Assembly (NCBI RefSeq): GCF_003056335.1
Contig: NZ_PYWA01000006.1
Location: 124,001 to 188,000 of the forward strand
DNA: 64,000 bases
From: Paracoccus indicus
GTDB lineage: Bacteria; Pseudomonadota; Alphaproteobacteria; Rhodobacterales; Rhodobacteraceae
Direction of reading: 5' to 3'
The translations under genes and the position numbers were made by a program. This document shows, piece after piece, positions 44,316 through 53,426 of the stretch (within the stretch, counting starts at the first letter, position 1; each line of letters opens with the position of its first letter). Under the pieces are notes generated by a model. The model was not told the DNA's origin and made no database searches. It saw nothing but the letters and a program-made list of their open reading frames with translations.

Positions 44316-45629
44316 TCATGGCATGGTGATCGACGTCGGTTCGTCGATATCCTCTGCCTTGCAGTATCCGGACAGGATGTCGCTTTTCGCAGGGTCCGCC
44401 CAAGCCTGATTGTCGGCGTCGAAGACGATCGGCTTGATGTAGTCGACGGGATCGACCAGCCAATGCAGGCGCGGACGATCCTTGGCCGGAATGCCCATAA
44501 GGTCCAGCTGGTTCACATAGCCGGCATAGACCGACAGCGACGATCCCTCGCGCGCGCGCGAACCGGTGGTGATGTGGTTCGGGATATAGATCCGCGGCTT
44601 GATCGCCTGCTGATACATGATCAGGTCGCGCAATCCGTTGTTGTCGAAGTTCCCCGTCGCCGCCGTTCCCAGCTGGACATCGGTCGGGCCAAGCGCCTCC
44701 AGCAGTTCGACGATCCGCTGACCGTCCTCGGGGGTGCCTTCCCAGCCATTGCCCTTGCCTTCCTTCAGGGCGCCGGCGGTGTTGTGGAACACGAACGAAA
44801 AATTGCTGCCGTCGCGCAGCATGAAGCTGAAGAACAGCGACTCGGGACCGCCGGGCGCGCCGGGGGTGGTTTGCGTGTTGAACTGACCCTCGGACGGTTC
44901 GAAGTTTTCCGGCATGTTGCGCGGGTTCGGCCATTGCTCGGTTCCCGCCGGGAACAGGTATTCGTCGCGTTCGTCGACGATGATCTCGACCGGGGTGGGC
45001 GGGAATTCATGGTCGGGATCGACGGCGACGGAATGCAGGTGCCGAAAGGCGACGGTGCAGGCCTGCGGTTCCAGGAACGGCAACCGCAGGACCTGCGTGC
45101 CGGGTGTCGATCCGGCGGTGGTGACGGTCTGGCAATCGACCTTGGCGCCTTCGGGGATGGCACGTTCGGGGACCTGCATCACCAATGGGTCCGCGACCAT
45201 CCGTGCCAGATCCGTCTGCATGGTGCCGCAGGTCTCCTCGGTCGCATAGACGACCGCCCCGGTCTTGGCGGCGATATAGGCGGCATTGTCGGCGTGGTCG
45301 CCATGACCGTGACCCAGCAGGATCGCCTCGGGGTTCAGGTTGACCAGATCGGCGATCACGAGGGGCGTGCGTCCCGGTTCGACCTCTTGCCGGGTCATGT
45401 AGCTGTCCAGCATGAAGACGCGCCCCTCGACCGAGGCTGCGAAGCTGGAAGCCGACAGCCACGAGAAGATGACCTTGTCGGCGGGGGTGTCACCGGACTG
45501 CGGGTCCACGTTCTCTTGCCCGAAGATCAGCTGACGTGCGGCGATCATCTGCGGTGTCTCGACCGCGACCGCTGGTGTCATCGTCAGGGCCGTGCCGATC
45601 AGCATCGCGCCCGCTGCAAGGAATTTCAT
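44316..45629 (-). CDS. Exported metallo-beta-lactamase-fold hydrolase
   Basis: The 437-residue protein has a signal peptide (about residues 1-22) and a metal-binding HxHxDH motif (H107, H109, D111, H112 in LLGHGHGDHADN). It is longer than most MBL-fold proteins, with an extended C-terminal half (FFSFMLRDGSNFSFVFHNTAG). The fold covers lactonases, sulfatases and phosphodiesterases, and no specific activity is evident. It is exported and lies upstream on the same strand of a TonB-dependent receptor and a second MBL protein. Confidence 0.78.
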   Translation of the reverse strand: MKFLAAGAMLIGTALTMTPAVAVETPQMIAARQLIFGQENVDPQSGDTPADKVIFSWLSASSFAASVEGRVFMLDSYMTRQEVEPGRTPLVIADLVNLNPEAILLGHGHGDHADNAAYIAAKTGAVVYATEETCGTMQTDLARMVADPLVMQVPERAIPEGAKVDCQTVTTAGSTPGTQVLRLPFLEPQACTVAFRHLHSVAVDPDHEFPPTPVEIIVDERDEYLFPAGTEQWPNPRNMPENFEPSEGQFNTQTTPGAPGGPESLFFSFMLRDGSNFSFVFHNTAGALKEGKGNGWEGTPEDGQRIVELLEALGPTDVQLGTAATGNFDNNGLRDLIMYQQAIKPRIYIPNHITTGSRAREGSSLSVYAGYVNQLDLMGIPAKDRPRLHWLVDPVDYIKPIVFDADNQAWADPAKSDILSGYCKAEDIDEPTSITMP

Positions 45630-45766
45630 GACAATCTCCTCCTGTTCAATGGCCGGTCCGAGGGTCGGACGGCAGGCAGGGCGCGATCCTCCCGAACGGG
45701 CCCCGCAGGCCTTAGCCTAGGCGCGGATGGGGGCGGGACGCAGGTTCGATAATCAATATTCGCTTG

Positions 45767-45776
45767 CGATATAATC
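45767..45776. promoter_or_regulatory. AT-rich motif upstream of the metallohydrolase gene
   Basis: CGATATAATC at 45767 lies in an AT-rich patch about 140 bp upstream of the minus-strand start at 45629. The same 10 bases recur at 52325, and close relatives occur at 56795 and 56925. It may be a promoter or regulator site. Confidence 0.3.
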
Positions 45777-45807
45777 TGCACGATGTGCAAAGCCAGCCGG
45801 ATGCCAG

Positions 45808-45837
45808 AAGGGCGGCTGCATTGCTGCAACCGCCCTT
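45808..45837 (-). terminator. Hairpin after the TonB-receptor gene
   Basis: A 13-bp stem with one mismatch (AAGGGCGG then CTGCA; TGCAA then CCGCCCTT) and a 4-nt loop begins 21 bp past the receptor stop on the minus strand. There is no T tract. Confidence 0.5.
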
Positions 45838-45857
45838 TCGCGTGGTTTCCCTCGACC

Positions 45858-47759
45858 TCAGAACTCGGCGTTCACCGCAAGGAACAGCGACCGGCCATCG
45901 ATGACGGTGTTGAAATCGGCGCTGTCGATCTGGCGGTCGAACAGGTTGCGGATCTGCCCGTCCAGCGTCACGCGGTCGTTCACGCGATACTGCGCGCCGA
46001 CATCGGCCAGGGTATAGGCCTTGTAGGTCTCGGCCCCGTCGCGTCCGGCGACTTCCTCCTCGCCGTTGTAGGTGATGCTGGCCCAGAGCGACAGGCTGTC
46101 GGTCTTTTGCCAATCACCCCGCAGACTGGCCTTGTGGCGGGGCGTGCGGGTCAGGGGCAGGCCCTCGTTCTCGCCGTTCTCCTGTTCTGAATCGGTGAAG
46201 GTGTAATTCCCCGACAGGGTGACGTCATTGCCCAACAGGGCGCGGCCCGTCAGTTCCACCCCGGAAATCCGGGCCTTGCCGATGTTGTAATATTCATACT
46301 GCTCGTAGGTGACGCCATCCAGATCGATGGTCCCGCCGGTATCGCGACTGTCGATCTTGTTCTTGAAATCGGTGTGGAAGGCCGTGGCGCTGAACCGGTA
46401 ATCGGGACCGTCATAGCGCATGCCCAGCTCGACGCTGGTGCTTTCCTCGGGCGAAAGGCCGGGGGTGCCGACGATCACGGCGCGGCGCTGGTTCGTCAGG
46501 AAATAGTAATCCTCGGCCGATTGGCGCAATTCGGGCGTGCGATAGCCGGTGGCGATGCCGCCGGTCAGGAACAGGTCCGGACGCAGCTGATAGACGGCAT
46601 GGATGCGCGGCGTCAGCTTTCCGCCGAAGCGCTCGTCGTCGGTCCAGCGCGCACCACCCGTCAGCGACAGGTCGGGCGTCACCTGCCAGACATCCTCGGC
46701 AAAGACCGCCACCTGCCGGTTCGAGAACGAGAACTGGTCCTCGGACTGCAGGCCGGGGTTCTGATCGCGCAGGCGCGACTCCTGGAGCTGCGCGCCAAGG
46801 GTGACGTCATGTGTGCCCGCGGCCTCGAAGCTGCGATCGGCCTTCAGGTCAAGCGTAGTGTTGGCGATCTCGGGGCGGCGGGACGATCCTTCGGTCTCGC
46901 GCGAGCCTTCTTCCCAGTTCAGCACCGCCTCGCTGGACCAGTCGCCGATCATCTGCTGGTAACCAAGCGACAGCGTGTCGCGACGGTTGACGCGCGTGAC
47001 CTCGTCGGGGTCGGTGATGCGGGTGCGGCCGGCCTCGAAGGTCATGTTGCGGGTCGCATCGGGCGCCCATGTCAGCCGCGCGCGCAGGTCGTTGATGTCA
47101 CGCTTGCCGGGGCCATCCTCGCGCCCCGATCCGTCGCGTTCATATCGGCGCCCCCAAAGCTGCGCCGACCAGTCGGTGCCAAGCGGCGTTCCGGTATAGA
47201 AGGACAGCTGCCGGTCGCCCGCATCGTCGCTGTGCTGGGGAAGCGTGCCCTCGACCCGCAGGCTGCCCTCGGGGGCGGTGACGCCCTTGCGGGTGATGAT
47301 GTTGACCACGCCGCCCATGGCATCGGAACCATAAAGCGCCGACATCGGGCCGCGCACGACCTCGATCCGTTCGATGGCCTGGGCGGGCGGGATGTAATAC
47401 TGCTCGATCCCGCCCGATCCGTTGGTGCGCGCCTCGCGCGTGCCCTGCCGTTTGCCGTCGACCAGGATCAGCGTGTATTCGCCCGGCAGCCCCCGGATCG
47501 AGATGTTCTGCCCGTCCGCCGTCCCGCTGGTGCTGACACCGGCGGTGTCGCGCAGGATCTGAGTCAGATCGCCCGTCGGCCCCTTGCGCAGTTCCTCGCC
47601 CTGGATGACTGTCACGCTGGCGGGTGCGGTCGCTAGGGTCTGCTCGACCCCGCTGGCCGACAGGACAATCGGTTCAAGAAGGACGGGTTCGACATCCTGC
47701 GCGGCGGCGGGAATGGCGATGGTCGTGCCCAGAAGGGCGGCGTGCAGGGATCTGATCAT
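45858..47759 (-). CDS. TonB-dependent outer-membrane receptor (siderophore/haem type)
   Basis: The 633-residue protein has a signal peptide (about residues 1-21, ending AAAQ), a TonB-box-like stretch (EPIVLSAS), a plug domain (GPTGDLTQILRDTAGVS to GGVVNIITRKG, about 40-160) and a beta-barrel ending in the C-terminal phenylalanine (AVNAEF). Such receptors import iron chelates, haem, cobalamin or other compounds with TonB energy. There are no TonB/ExbBD or iron-ABC genes beside it. The neighbours are two exported MBL-fold proteins on the same strand, so the ligand may be a compound processed by these. Confidence 0.87.
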   Translation of the reverse strand: MIRSLHAALLGTTIAIPAAAQDVEPVLLEPIVLSASGVEQTLATAPASVTVIQGEELRKGPTGDLTQILRDTAGVSTSGTADGQNISIRGLPGEYTLILVDGKRQGTREARTNGSGGIEQYYIPPAQAIERIEVVRGPMSALYGSDAMGGVVNIITRKGVTAPEGSLRVEGTLPQHSDDAGDRQLSFYTGTPLGTDWSAQLWGRRYERDGSGREDGPGKRDINDLRARLTWAPDATRNMTFEAGRTRITDPDEVTRVNRRDTLSLGYQQMIGDWSSEAVLNWEEGSRETEGSSRRPEIANTTLDLKADRSFEAAGTHDVTLGAQLQESRLRDQNPGLQSEDQFSFSNRQVAVFAEDVWQVTPDLSLTGGARWTDDERFGGKLTPRIHAVYQLRPDLFLTGGIATGYRTPELRQSAEDYYFLTNQRRAVIVGTPGLSPEESTSVELGMRYDGPDYRFSATAFHTDFKNKIDSRDTGGTIDLDGVTYEQYEYYNIGKARISGVELTGRALLGNDVTLSGNYTFTDSEQENGENEGLPLTRTPRHKASLRGDWQKTDSLSLWASITYNGEEEVAGRDGAETYKAYTLADVGAQYRVNDRVTLDGQIRNLFDRQIDSADFNTVIDGRSLFLAVNAEF

Positions 47760-47794
47760 ATCGAAGAACCTTGGTGGTATCGCAGTGGTCGGGA

Positions 47795-48796
47795 TCAATC
47801 GGCCGTGTCGAAACGCGCGGCCTGCGCAAGGGCGCATTGTTCCAGAACGGTGAAAAGGGCCAGGCCGCGGGGGCCCATGACGAAGGGGTGGGGCGCATCG
47901 GGGCCGCGTTCCGCCAGTTCCGCCATCAGCCTGTCCGATCCGTCGCGGCGGACATGGTTCGACAGGACGACATCGACGCCCTCGGCCTTGGCGCGGTTGC
48001 GTGCCATGGCCGCGGCCTCGGCATAATCGCGGAAGATCCCGGCATCGGGGCCAAAGTTGAACCCTGCCCCGCCCCACAGGACGGCCTTATGCGTCTGGCC
48101 CCCGTCCGACAGCGGAAGGATCGGGGAGATCGTTCCCGGCGTATGACCGGGGGTGATCATTACCTCAAGCGTGCCGTTGCCGGTCGGAATGCGCTGCCCC
48201 TCGGCCACGACCTGCCCGCGCTCGGGCGCGGCGCCAAAGCGCGGATGCGGGGGGGTGCGTTCGGCCAGCTGCCAATCCGCCTCGGACATGGCGATGGGGA
48301 CGCCCAGCTTTTCGGACAGGAAGGTCGCCCCGCCGAAGTGGTCGCCATGCGCGTGGGTGACCAGGATCATCCGGATGGCGGTGGGGTCCAGACCCAGCTT
48401 TTCCATGCCGCCCAGAACGTCACGCTCGGCTTCCTCGGCGGTGTTGAGGCTGTCGATCAGCACATAGCCGTCCGCGGACCCGTAGAGCCATGCCGAGACC
48501 GAGCGGTTCCCCACGAACCAGAGGTTGTCGAAGACCTGCATCGGCGGCAGGGGATCACGGGCTTCGGCCCGGGGCTTCCTGTCGCCGCCCTTGTGGTCGT
48601 GGCCGCGCGTGCTGCGGTCGCGCGGCGCATTCACGTCACGGATGTGCATGTCCAGATCGCAGAGATCCGCGAAGCCCGGGAAATCGGCAGCGGCGGCCAG
48701 TCCGGCCTCGGCATGCGCTTGCGCGTCCTGTGCCGCCAGCGGAGTGGCCAGAAGAAGCAGGGCCGTCGAGACGGCAGCGAATGGAATGAGACGCAT
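47795..48796 (-). CDS. Exported metallo-beta-lactamase-fold protein, subclass B3-like
   Basis: The 333-residue protein has a signal peptide (about residues 1-23) and MBL zinc ligands in order: H148, H150, D152, H153 (THAHGDH), H218 (GHTPGT) and H281 (LSNHV). The pattern, with FDNLWFVGNRSVSAW before the metal site, resembles subclass B3 beta-lactamases and their relatives. An unusual charged, His-containing stretch (about 60-85) precedes the catalytic part. Beta-lactamase activity is possible but not proven; many B3-like proteins act on other substrates. ATG 48796 places the signal peptide at the start. Confidence 0.78.
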   Translation of the reverse strand: MRLIPFAAVSTALLLLATPLAAQDAQAHAEAGLAAAADFPGFADLCDLDMHIRDVNAPRDRSTRGHDHKGGDRKPRAEARDPLPPMQVFDNLWFVGNRSVSAWLYGSADGYVLIDSLNTAEEAERDVLGGMEKLGLDPTAIRMILVTHAHGDHFGGATFLSEKLGVPIAMSEADWQLAERTPPHPRFGAAPERGQVVAEGQRIPTGNGTLEVMITPGHTPGTISPILPLSDGGQTHKAVLWGGAGFNFGPDAGIFRDYAEAAAMARNRAKAEGVDVVLSNHVRRDGSDRLMAELAERGPDAPHPFVMGPRGLALFTVLEQCALAQAARFDTAD

Positions 48797-48944
48797 GGCA
48801 AGCCCTTGAGGTAATGCGCGACAGGATTTTGGCTGGCGTTTCACGGCTTGCTGCGCATGCGCTTAGATCAGGATGAATGCCCGCACAACCTCGTGATCGC
48901 GCGTCAGGGGCGTTTTTCGCGGTTGATGCCGGTTGTCGGGCATG

Positions 48945-48976
48945 AAAAATCCGCCGCGATCCTTCGATCGCGGCGG
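48945..48976 (-). terminator. Intrinsic terminator of the TRAP operon
   Basis: CCGCCGCGAT (48951-48960) pairs perfectly with ATCGCGGCGG (48967-48976) around a 6-nt loop, and on the minus strand is followed by ATTTTTC. It lies 20 bp past the TRAP permease stop. Confidence 0.8.
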
Positions 48977-48995
48977 CCAGGGGTTCGATGGCGCC

Positions 48996-51167
48996 TCAGG
49001 CGTCGTTCTTGCGGCGCTGGAACAGCATCAGGCCGCCGCCGATGACGATGCCGATCAGGTCGGTCAGAAGTCCCGCGTCCAGCATGCCAAGCGCGGCCGC
49101 GATCAACATGATCCGGATCGGCCAGCCGATGCGGCCGAAGAACCAGCCGATGATCCCCGACGACAGCAGATAGATGCCGAAAAGCGCCGAGACGGTGACA
49201 TGGATGGTATCCAGCCAGTCGCCCTGCATCAGCAATGCGTCCGAGAAGAAGAACATATAGGGCACGACGAAGGCCGCCAGCCCGATGCGGAAGCTCTCCA
49301 TGCTGGTCTTCATCGGGTCCGATTGCGCCAGTGCCGCACCCGCATAGGCCGCCAAGGCAACGGGCGGGGTGATGGCCGACATGACCGCAAAGTAGAAGAT
49401 GAAGAAATGCGCCGTCAGCGGATCGACACCAAGGTTGATCAGCCCCGGCGCGATGACCGATGCCGCCACCGCATAGGCTGCGGTCGTCGGCATGCCCATC
49501 CCCAGGATCACCGCCACCAGCATCGAGAACATCATCGCCAGCAGCTGCGACTGGTCCGCGATCCCCAGCAGCAGCGCGGAAAACCGCGTCCCGATGCCAG
49601 TCAGGGCGATGACGCCGACGATGATGCCCGCCGCGGCACAGACGGCCACCAGTTGCAGCACCATCCGCGCGCCGATGTCCAACGCGTGGAACAGCTGGCG
49701 CGGACCCATGCGATTGGGCGTCAGCCAGGATACGACCGCCGCCGTGATCATCGCCAGCGTGCCGCAGCGGATCACCGAATAGCCAAGGAACAGCGCCCAG
49801 ATCAGCACGATGATCGGCGCGAACAGATAAGCCTGCCGCAGCAGGGCGCCCAGCTTCGGCAGGGCGGACCGCGGCAGGCCCACCATCTTGAACCGCTGCG
49901 CCATCAGGTCGACCATGAAAAAGATACTGGCAAAATACAGCAATGACGGGATCAATGCGGCCCAGATGATGTCGTTGTAGGGAATGCCGGTGATCTCGGC
50001 CATGATGAAGGCGCCCGCGCCCATGATCGGCGGCATGATCTGCCCGCCCGAGGAGGCCGCGGCCTCGACCGCCGCGGAAGTCTGGGCGCGATAGCCGACC
50101 TTCTTCATCAGCGGGATCGTCAGCGAACCGGTCGACACGACGTTGCCCGCGCTGGTGCCGTTGATCATCCCCATCAGGCCCGATGCGAAGACTGCGACCT
50201 TGGCCGGTCCACCACGCTTGTGGCCCGCCGCGGCAAAGGCCACGTTCACGAAATAGGCGCCGACATGGGTGGCCTGAAGGAAGGCCGCGAAGATCACGAA
50301 CAGCACGATATAGGTCGAGGAAATCGCGATCGGCGCGCTGAGGATGCCGTTGTCGGTGAAGATGTAGGAAAAGAAGCGCTTGGGCGTATAGCCCGAATGG
50401 CTGAATATGCCGGGCATCCATGGGCCGGCAAAGGCATAGACGACGAAGACCGCCGAGATGATGACCAGCGCAAGGCCCGCCATCCGGCGCACGCCTTCCA
50501 GGATCAGGATCACGCCGGTGATGGCCGCCCACATGTCGCCCGGCTGCGCCATGGGCATCCCCGCCCGCATCTGCAGCGCCCGCGCGAAATAGATGACGTA
50601 ACCGATCGAGGCCAGCGTCGCGATGGCCAGCAGCGCATCGCCCGCCGACCAGATGCCGGGGCGGCGATCCTTCGCGACCCAGCCATGCACCACCGCCAGC
50701 GCCGTGCCCACGGTCAGCGGAATGCCGAAGGTGCCGATGGTCCAGGCGGGGGGCAATGCCTCGCCGCGCAGCCACCAGTTGCCCCAGATGACCGCAATGG
50801 CCAGGGCGCCATAGAGGATCCCCGCCCCCGCCGCGAACAGCAGCGGCTTCGACAGCGGATGTCCGGCCTTGTCCTCCTTTTCGGGATCGAGGCCATAGGC
50901 TCCGAACAGCAGGAAGCCAAGCGCAAGCCCCCCGCCAAGGTGCAGCAGGCGGTATGTCCAGGTCTCGAGCGGGTAGACGTTCATCACCAGCAGGTGGAAC
51001 AGCGAGTAGGCTGCGCAGGCGATCGCGATGATCATGTGGCGCGAACCGGTGAACACACGCTGGTTGCCCGCAGGCGGTTCGTCGTCCACGGCCGCCGTGG
51101 CGACCACCGGACTGGTCAGGTCGTCAAGCCGGTCCGATTCAGGGATAGTCGGGCTGGAAGTTGTCAT
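48996..51167 (-). CDS. TRAP transporter fused permease (DctQ-DctM type, TAXI system)
   Basis: The 723-residue, multi-spanning membrane protein is the fused 4TM/12TM type that works with TAXI binding proteins. An N-terminal DctQ-like part (about 1-220) precedes a DctM part with segments GMINGTSAGNVVSTGSLTIP and GMGMPTTAAYAVAASVIAPG. It drives Na+-dependent uptake of an unknown organic solute. ATG 51167 is preferred; a GTG one codon earlier is possible. It follows its binding protein after a hairpin. Confidence 0.88.
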   Translation of the reverse strand: MTTSSPTIPESDRLDDLTSPVVATAAVDDEPPAGNQRVFTGSRHMIIAIACAAYSLFHLLVMNVYPLETWTYRLLHLGGGLALGFLLFGAYGLDPEKEDKAGHPLSKPLLFAAGAGILYGALAIAVIWGNWWLRGEALPPAWTIGTFGIPLTVGTALAVVHGWVAKDRRPGIWSAGDALLAIATLASIGYVIYFARALQMRAGMPMAQPGDMWAAITGVILILEGVRRMAGLALVIISAVFVVYAFAGPWMPGIFSHSGYTPKRFFSYIFTDNGILSAPIAISSTYIVLFVIFAAFLQATHVGAYFVNVAFAAAGHKRGGPAKVAVFASGLMGMINGTSAGNVVSTGSLTIPLMKKVGYRAQTSAAVEAAASSGGQIMPPIMGAGAFIMAEITGIPYNDIIWAALIPSLLYFASIFFMVDLMAQRFKMVGLPRSALPKLGALLRQAYLFAPIIVLIWALFLGYSVIRCGTLAMITAAVVSWLTPNRMGPRQLFHALDIGARMVLQLVAVCAAAGIIVGVIALTGIGTRFSALLLGIADQSQLLAMMFSMLVAVILGMGMPTTAAYAVAASVIAPGLINLGVDPLTAHFFIFYFAVMSAITPPVALAAYAGAALAQSDPMKTSMESFRIGLAAFVVPYMFFFSDALLMQGDWLDTIHVTVSALFGIYLLSSGIIGWFFGRIGWPIRIMLIAAALGMLDAGLLTDLIGIVIGGGLMLFQRRKNDA

Positions 51168-51195
51168 CACGTCACCGAATGTCGGAAGGGATCAG

Positions 51196-51221
51196 TGTCG
51201 CGGGCGGATCTGCCCGCGACA
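51196..51221 (-). promoter_or_regulatory. Intercistronic stem-loop between TAXI protein and TRAP permease
   Basis: TGTCGCGGGC (51196-51205) pairs perfectly with GCCCGCGACA (51212-51221) around a 6-nt loop, 17 bp past the binding-protein stop. There is no T tract. Confidence 0.6.
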
Positions 51222-51238
51222 GAGTTGACCTGGCTGGT

Positions 51239-52207
51239 TCAGCGCAGGTCTTCGGGGATGGTGATGCCGATTTCCTCATAGTAGCGGACGGCGCCCGGGT
51301 GGAAGGGCATGAAGTTGTTGGTGTCCCAGTTCTCGGCCAGGGTCTCGACCGCCGAGGCGTGCAGCTGCTTCATGCGGTCGTTGTCCTCAAGCGCCAGCTT
51401 GGTGATCTCATAGGCCAGGGTTTCAGGCATGTCCTGATGGGCGATGGCGAAGTTCCACATCGAGACCGAGGCCACATCCTCGTCCTGCCCCTCGTAGGTC
51501 CCGGCGGGAATGGTGAAATCCTGCATCGAGGGCGCGGATTCCTTGAAGGTCGCCACATCCTCGTCCGACAGCGGCAGGAAGGTCACGTCGTTCTGGATGG
51601 CCAGTTCGCTGAAGGCGCTGGTGGGCAGGCCCGCGGCATAGACGAAGGCGTCGATCAGCCCGTCGGCCAGCTGGCCCGCACCGTCCGAACCGCCCGCAAA
51701 GCTGGCGTTCACGTCGATGCCCGCGGTTTCGAAGTAACGCTGCCAATAGGTCGCCGAGGTGCCCGATGCCGGCCCCAGGTTCACGCGCTTGCCATCCAGG
51801 TCGCTGATCGATTCGATCCCCGAGGACGACAGCACCACCGCCTGCAGCGGCGTCTGATACATCGGGAATAGCGCGCGCAGGTTGCCCGCCTCGGTGCCCG
51901 GCATCAGTTCGTTCTGACCCTGCATGGCCTCTTGCGCGGGGCCGGTGGTGGTGAAGCCCAGCAGCGTTTCGCCGGTTTCGACCAGCACGACGTTCTGGAC
52001 CGGACCGCCGGTGATCTCGACGCTGGTCGGCAGGTCCAGCTGTTCCCCGATGATCGAGCCGAGACCCGAACCCCACACGAAATAGGTCCCCCCCTGCGAC
52101 CCGGTCGAGATGCTGAGGCTGGACGGCCAGTCGGCGCGGTCCTGCGCGAATGCCGGAACGGCCGCGATGGTGGTGGCGGCAAGCATGGCATAGGTAAAGG
52201 TCTTCAT
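51239..52207 (-). CDS. TAXI-family TRAP solute-binding protein
   Basis: The 322-residue protein has a signal peptide (about residues 1-21, ending AFAQ) and TAXI-family segments: SISTGSQGGTYFVWGSGLG and TSVEITGGPVQNVVLVETGE. ATG 52207 (MKTFTYAML) follows AGGAGAATTGACG. It binds the solute for the fused TRAP permease encoded next. A LysR gene lies 125 bp upstream on the same strand with an AT-rich patch in between. The ligand is unknown. Confidence 0.88.
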   Translation of the reverse strand: MKTFTYAMLAATTIAAVPAFAQDRADWPSSLSISTGSQGGTYFVWGSGLGSIIGEQLDLPTSVEITGGPVQNVVLVETGETLLGFTTTGPAQEAMQGQNELMPGTEAGNLRALFPMYQTPLQAVVLSSSGIESISDLDGKRVNLGPASGTSATYWQRYFETAGIDVNASFAGGSDGAGQLADGLIDAFVYAAGLPTSAFSELAIQNDVTFLPLSDEDVATFKESAPSMQDFTIPAGTYEGQDEDVASVSMWNFAIAHQDMPETLAYEITKLALEDNDRMKQLHASAVETLAENWDTNNFMPFHPGAVRYYEEIGITIPEDLR

Positions 52208-52332
52208 CGTCAATTCTCCTCCCATGGTCTTTATCCCGCATCGCCTCTTTGGCGCGATGCGTTGACGAACAGCATGACATGGCCGATGGATCGTCACATA
52301 CAGTTGGAAGAGTATATTAAAAAACGATATAA

Positions 52333-53247
52333 TCAGGCAGTCTGCTCGATCTCGGACAGATGGCGGTCCAAGGTCTCGAGGATGATGTCGCGCTGCGGAT
52401 CACGCGTGCCCCGCGTCCAGGCCGCCGCCAGGACCAGCTTGGAACGGGTCGTGCCGTCGGGAATGGCCAGGCGAACGAAGCGCACCCCCGGGACCGTGAT
52501 GCGCGCGGTCCAGCGTGGCACGATGGCGAGGCCGGTTCCTGTCGCCACGAGGTTGACGATGGTGTGCTTTTCCTCGGCGACCTGCGCGATCCGCGCGGTC
52601 AGGCCCGCATCCAGGAACAGCTTGATGGTCAGATCGTGGGAATGCGGACGCGACCGCCGGTCGGGCACGATCAGGGGGGCGTCGGCCAGATCGGTGACGG
52701 CGATCTGGTCGCGGTCGGCCAGGGGATGATCGGCAGGCAGCGCCACCACCGCGGTCTCGAAGAACAGCGTGCGGAAGTTGATGCGGCGGTCGCGCGTGTC
52801 GGGCGGTCGGCAGAAGACGATGTCCAGGCTGCCGCTCAGCAGGCGGGGCAGCAGGTGGATGGTCTTCTGCTCGATCAACTGGACCTCGATGCCCGGATGC
52901 TCCTCGCGCAGGAACTGCAAAAGCTGCGGCATCATGCCGGCGGCGGCGCTGTCGATGGCGCCCACGCGCAGGACCGGGGCCGTGGACTTGCGGATGCCGC
53001 GGATCTTCTCCTCCAGCGACTCGGCCTGGGTGATGATGGCGCGGACATCCTCAAGGATGGCCTCGCCTGCCTCGGTCAGCGACACGCTGCGGGTGGTGCG
53101 TTGGAACAGCTTGGTATCCAGCTGCTCCTCCAACAGCCGGACCTGCCGCCCCAATGAAGCCGGCAGCATCCCCATCGATTGGGCCGCGCGTCCGAAGTGC
53201 AATTCCTCGGCTGCGGCGACGAAACATTTGAGATGAGAGATATCCAT
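52333..53247 (-). CDS. LysR-family regulator of the TAXI-TRAP operon
   Basis: The 304-residue protein has a standard LysR helix-turn-helix (about residues 1-60, LHFGRAAQSMGMLPASLGRQVRLLEEQL) and a LysR effector domain (VGAIDSAAAGMMPQLL, LIVPDRRSRPHSHD). It is on the same strand as the TAXI-TRAP genes, just upstream, and diverges from the esterase at 53427. An AT-rich imperfect palindrome before its start may be its operator. Confidence 0.9.
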   Translation of the reverse strand: MDISHLKCFVAAAEELHFGRAAQSMGMLPASLGRQVRLLEEQLDTKLFQRTTRSVSLTEAGEAILEDVRAIITQAESLEEKIRGIRKSTAPVLRVGAIDSAAAGMMPQLLQFLREEHPGIEVQLIEQKTIHLLPRLLSGSLDIVFCRPPDTRDRRINFRTLFFETAVVALPADHPLADRDQIAVTDLADAPLIVPDRRSRPHSHDLTIKLFLDAGLTARIAQVAEEKHTIVNLVATGTGLAIVPRWTARITVPGVRFVRLAIPDGTTRSKLVLAAAWTRGTRDPQRDIILETLDRHLSEIEQTA

Positions 53248-53271
53248 GAATGCTCTCTGAAAATTGACGAA

Positions 53272-53292
53272 TTATAACATTATGTAATATAA
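53272..53292. promoter_or_regulatory. AT-rich palindrome upstream of the LysR gene
   Basis: A 21-bp imperfect palindrome begins TTATA and ends TATAA, with ACAT and ATGT inside. It lies 24 bp before the minus-strand LysR start and 134 bp from the divergent esterase, a fitting position for LysR autoregulation. Confidence 0.45.
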
Positions 53293-53426
53293 ATGCGCCA
53301 AGGAATGAATTCCAGCGTTGTCACGCCGATCTGCCGCAAGGATAAGGCAGAGGTCACCCGTCCGGCGCCCGGACGACACCGTCAACCCGCCGGCCCTTTT
53401 CGTTCGCGCCGGATGCGAGGTCAAAA

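Noticed and set aside
45770..45776. A plus-strand promoter from the perfect TATAAT
   Set aside because: No plus-strand gene follows and no -35 element is visible at a suitable distance.
47795..48796. Naming the B3-like protein as a beta-lactamase resistance gene
   Set aside because: The zinc ligands fit, but the fold is shared by many other hydrolases and nothing nearby indicates antibiotic resistance.
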